This document shows positions 5,918 to 6,046 of a DNA stretch of 6,046 bases, in pieces. The stretch covers positions 1 to 6,046 of the forward strand of contig JAKIUO010000172.1 of the NCBI GenBank assembly GCA_021647535.1, given 5' to 3'. This DNA comes from Hyphomicrobiaceae bacterium (GTDB taxonomy: Bacteria; Pseudomonadota; Alphaproteobacteria; Rhizobiales; JAKIUO01). A program made the position numbers and the translations under genes. Under the pieces are notes generated by a model. That model was not told the DNA's origin. It saw only the letters and a program-made list of their open reading frames with translations, and made no database searches. How positions within the stretch are numbered: the first letter of the stretch is position 1; each line of letters starts with the position of its first letter.

Positions 5918-6046
5918 CTAGACGTGATGGCTGAAATGGCCGTGCTCGGCGTTTTTCATCAGCTTTTTGAAGTCTGCAGCCTCTACATGGATGAGGCTTT
6001 TATGATCTCCCGCCTCGAAAAATATATCCTTGATGTAGACAAGCGA
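5918..6046 (-). CDS. C-terminal end of an unrecognised protein, 5' partial
   Basis: On the - strand the frame is open from the window edge to TAG at 5920-5918, giving 42 residues that start SLVYIKDIFFEAGDHKSLIH and end NAEHGHFSHHV. The end is mildly His-rich (HGHFSHH), which could bind metal, but no family is recognised. Third codon positions are moderately GC-rich, as in the other genes, and a terminator-like repeat follows in the right orientation. A + strand frame from an ATG at 5888 to the edge is also open but has no Shine-Dalgarno sequence, so the - strand reading is preferred. Confidence 0.55.
   Translation of the reverse strand, partial: SLVYIKDIFFEAGDHKSLIHVEAADFKKLMKNAEHGHFSHHV

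Overview
The window looks like chromosomal DNA of an alphaproteobacterium of moderate GC content, most likely from or near the Hyphomicrobiales (Rhizobiales). Two things suggest this: the first gene ends in the C-terminal domain of the large coiled-coil proteins misleadingly named 'kinesin-like' in Rhizobium/Brucella-type genomes, and UvrB carries the N-terminal extension and basic C-terminal tail typical of alphaproteobacteria. The assignment rests on remembered family features, not on a search.

Layout: (1) 2-1618 (+), the C-terminal part of a large coiled-coil/low-complexity protein whose start lies upstream. (2) 1619-1757, a short gap with a palindromic repeat. (3) 1758-2633 (+), an NAD(P)-dependent beta-hydroxyacid dehydrogenase of the 3-hydroxyisobutyrate dehydrogenase / tartronate semialdehyde reductase family. 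(4) 2634-3128, about 495 bases without a gene, packed with small palindromes, two of them in inverted pairs, ending in the probable uvrB terminator. (5) 3129-5471 (-), uvrB, complete. (6) 5472-5917, about 446 bases without a gene, holding the uvrB leader and four copies (one degenerate) of a double-hairpin repeat. (7) 5918-6046 (-), the C-terminal end of an unrecognised gene that continues beyond the window.

The genes show no obvious shared pathway. The + strand pair (1, 3) and uvrB converge on the repeat-rich gap at 2634-3128. uvrB reads as a stand-alone nucleotide excision repair gene.

The most interesting content is between the genes. A family of 60-70 bp elements recurs at 1661-1720, 5588-5655, 5668-5734 and 5799-5868, with a worn copy near 5736-5787. 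Each has two adjacent hairpins, a GCGAAGCGAG-like box on one side and a T-tract on the other (read on one strand). Stem bases change in compensating pairs between copies, so structure seems to be conserved. Copies sit in T-tract-to-A-tract pairs, and the uvrB terminator has a similar layout. No defence system, phage, transposase, CRISPR array or RNA gene is visible.
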